Part shown: positions 5,701 to 5,901 of the stretch, piece after piece
Numbering within the stretch: position 1 is the first letter of the stretch
Layout: every line of letters starts with the position of its first letter
From: CBDUZS01 sp965371785
Lineage (GTDB): Bacteria; Fermentibacterota; Fermentibacteria; Fermentibacterales; JCC-6
Length of the DNA stretch: 5,901 nucleotides
Reading direction: 5' to 3'
NCBI GenBank assembly: GCA_965371785.1
Contig: CBDUZS010000093.1
Span: forward strand, 1-5,901
The notes under the pieces: generated by a model
Seen by the model: the letters and a program-made list of their open reading frames with translations, nothing else
Database searches by the model: none
What the model was told of the DNA's origin: nothing
Made by a program: the position numbers and the translations under genes

Positions 5701-5715
5701 CGCCGAAAGTCGGCG
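5701..5715 (+). other. Short perfect hairpin in the 5' leader of the exported-protein gene
   Basis: CGCCGA (5701-5706) and TCGGCG (5710-5715) form a six-base-pair GC-rich stem with an AAG loop. It would lie about seven bases from the predicted transcription start and ten bases before the Shine-Dalgarno. A 5' hairpin of this kind can protect a message from decay. It is too close to the start of transcription, and lacks a T-run, to be a terminator. Confidence 0.4.
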
Positions 5716-5737
5716 AATATCCTCAGGAGGGGTGTTT

Positions 5738-5901
5738 ATGAAGTATACGCTCGCGCTCATTGCTCTTGTAACCGCGTTGGCCTTTGCCGGTGGCGAGTTC
5801 GCCACAGGCAATGCCGAAACGTTCAAAATCTCTGGCTACACCAAGGCCTGGTTCTACATGTGGGGAGAGGAAAACCACGAGCCCGCCAACGGCTTCAGGG
5901 C
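5738..5901 (+). CDS. Exported protein, probable outer-membrane beta-barrel (N-terminal part)
   Basis: The frame opens at an ATG seven bases behind a strong AGGAGGGG (5725-5732) and stays open to the window edge, 54 codons plus two bases. The first 17 residues (MKYTLALIALVTALAFA) are a clear Sec signal peptide, with cleavage likely after the second-last Ala-Phe-Ala before GGEFATG. The mature start then reads FKISGYTKAWFYMWGEEN (31-48). An 'f.isGY.k.wf' strand with alternating aromatic residues right after the signal is typical of the first transmembrane beta strand of porin-like outer-membrane proteins, so a porin is the best guess. The fragment is too short to name a family. A near-consensus promoter and strong ribosome binding site suggest high expression. 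It is divergent from the prepilin peptidase gene. Confidence 0.75.
   Translation, partial: MKYTLALIALVTALAFAGGEFATGNAETFKISGYTKAWFYMWGEENHEPANGFR

Overview
The window looks like a piece of a moderately GC-rich Gram-negative genome, probably from an uncultured lineage. The Gram-negative reading rests on an Sec-exported lamin-tail protein, a lipoprotein, a PilD-type prepilin peptidase and the start of what looks like an outer-membrane beta-barrel gene. The mix is reminiscent of FCB-type candidate phyla (Fermentibacterota, Eisenbacteria, WOR-3 and similar), but nothing here proves the taxon. Coding density is very high. No tRNA, rRNA, CRISPR array, insertion sequence or phage gene was found.

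Layout, left to right. (1) The 5' end of a family 2 glycosyltransferase, on the minus strand and cut by the window edge. (2) A 114-bp divergent intergenic region holding a hairpin and a candidate promoter whose spacer contains an 18-bp dyad resembling a LexA/SOS box. (3) A plus-strand pair: a small DUF6504-like protein whose end overlaps the start of dinB (DNA polymerase IV). (4) A plus-strand run of a secreted lamin-tail-domain protein, a DUF72 (YecE-like) TIM-barrel protein and a beta-propeller lipoprotein, with genes overlapping or abutting. (5) A convergent minus-strand pair, prepilin peptidase followed by a Nudix hydrolase, joined by a GTGA stop/start overlap. (6) At the right end, a divergent promoter region with a near-consensus sigma-70 promoter, a 5'-UTR hairpin and a strong Shine-Dalgarno in front of an exported protein that runs off the window.

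Functionally this is mostly ordinary chromosome: translesion DNA synthesis, cell-surface proteins, type IV pilin/type II secretion maturation and nucleotide clean-up. The most interesting part is the dinB region. A small DUF6504-like protein is translationally overlapped with Pol IV, and the shared upstream promoter carries a dyad close to the Gram-positive-type SOS box, which suggests a damage-inducible translesion operon with an accessory protein of unknown role. I found no convincing new multi-gene system.
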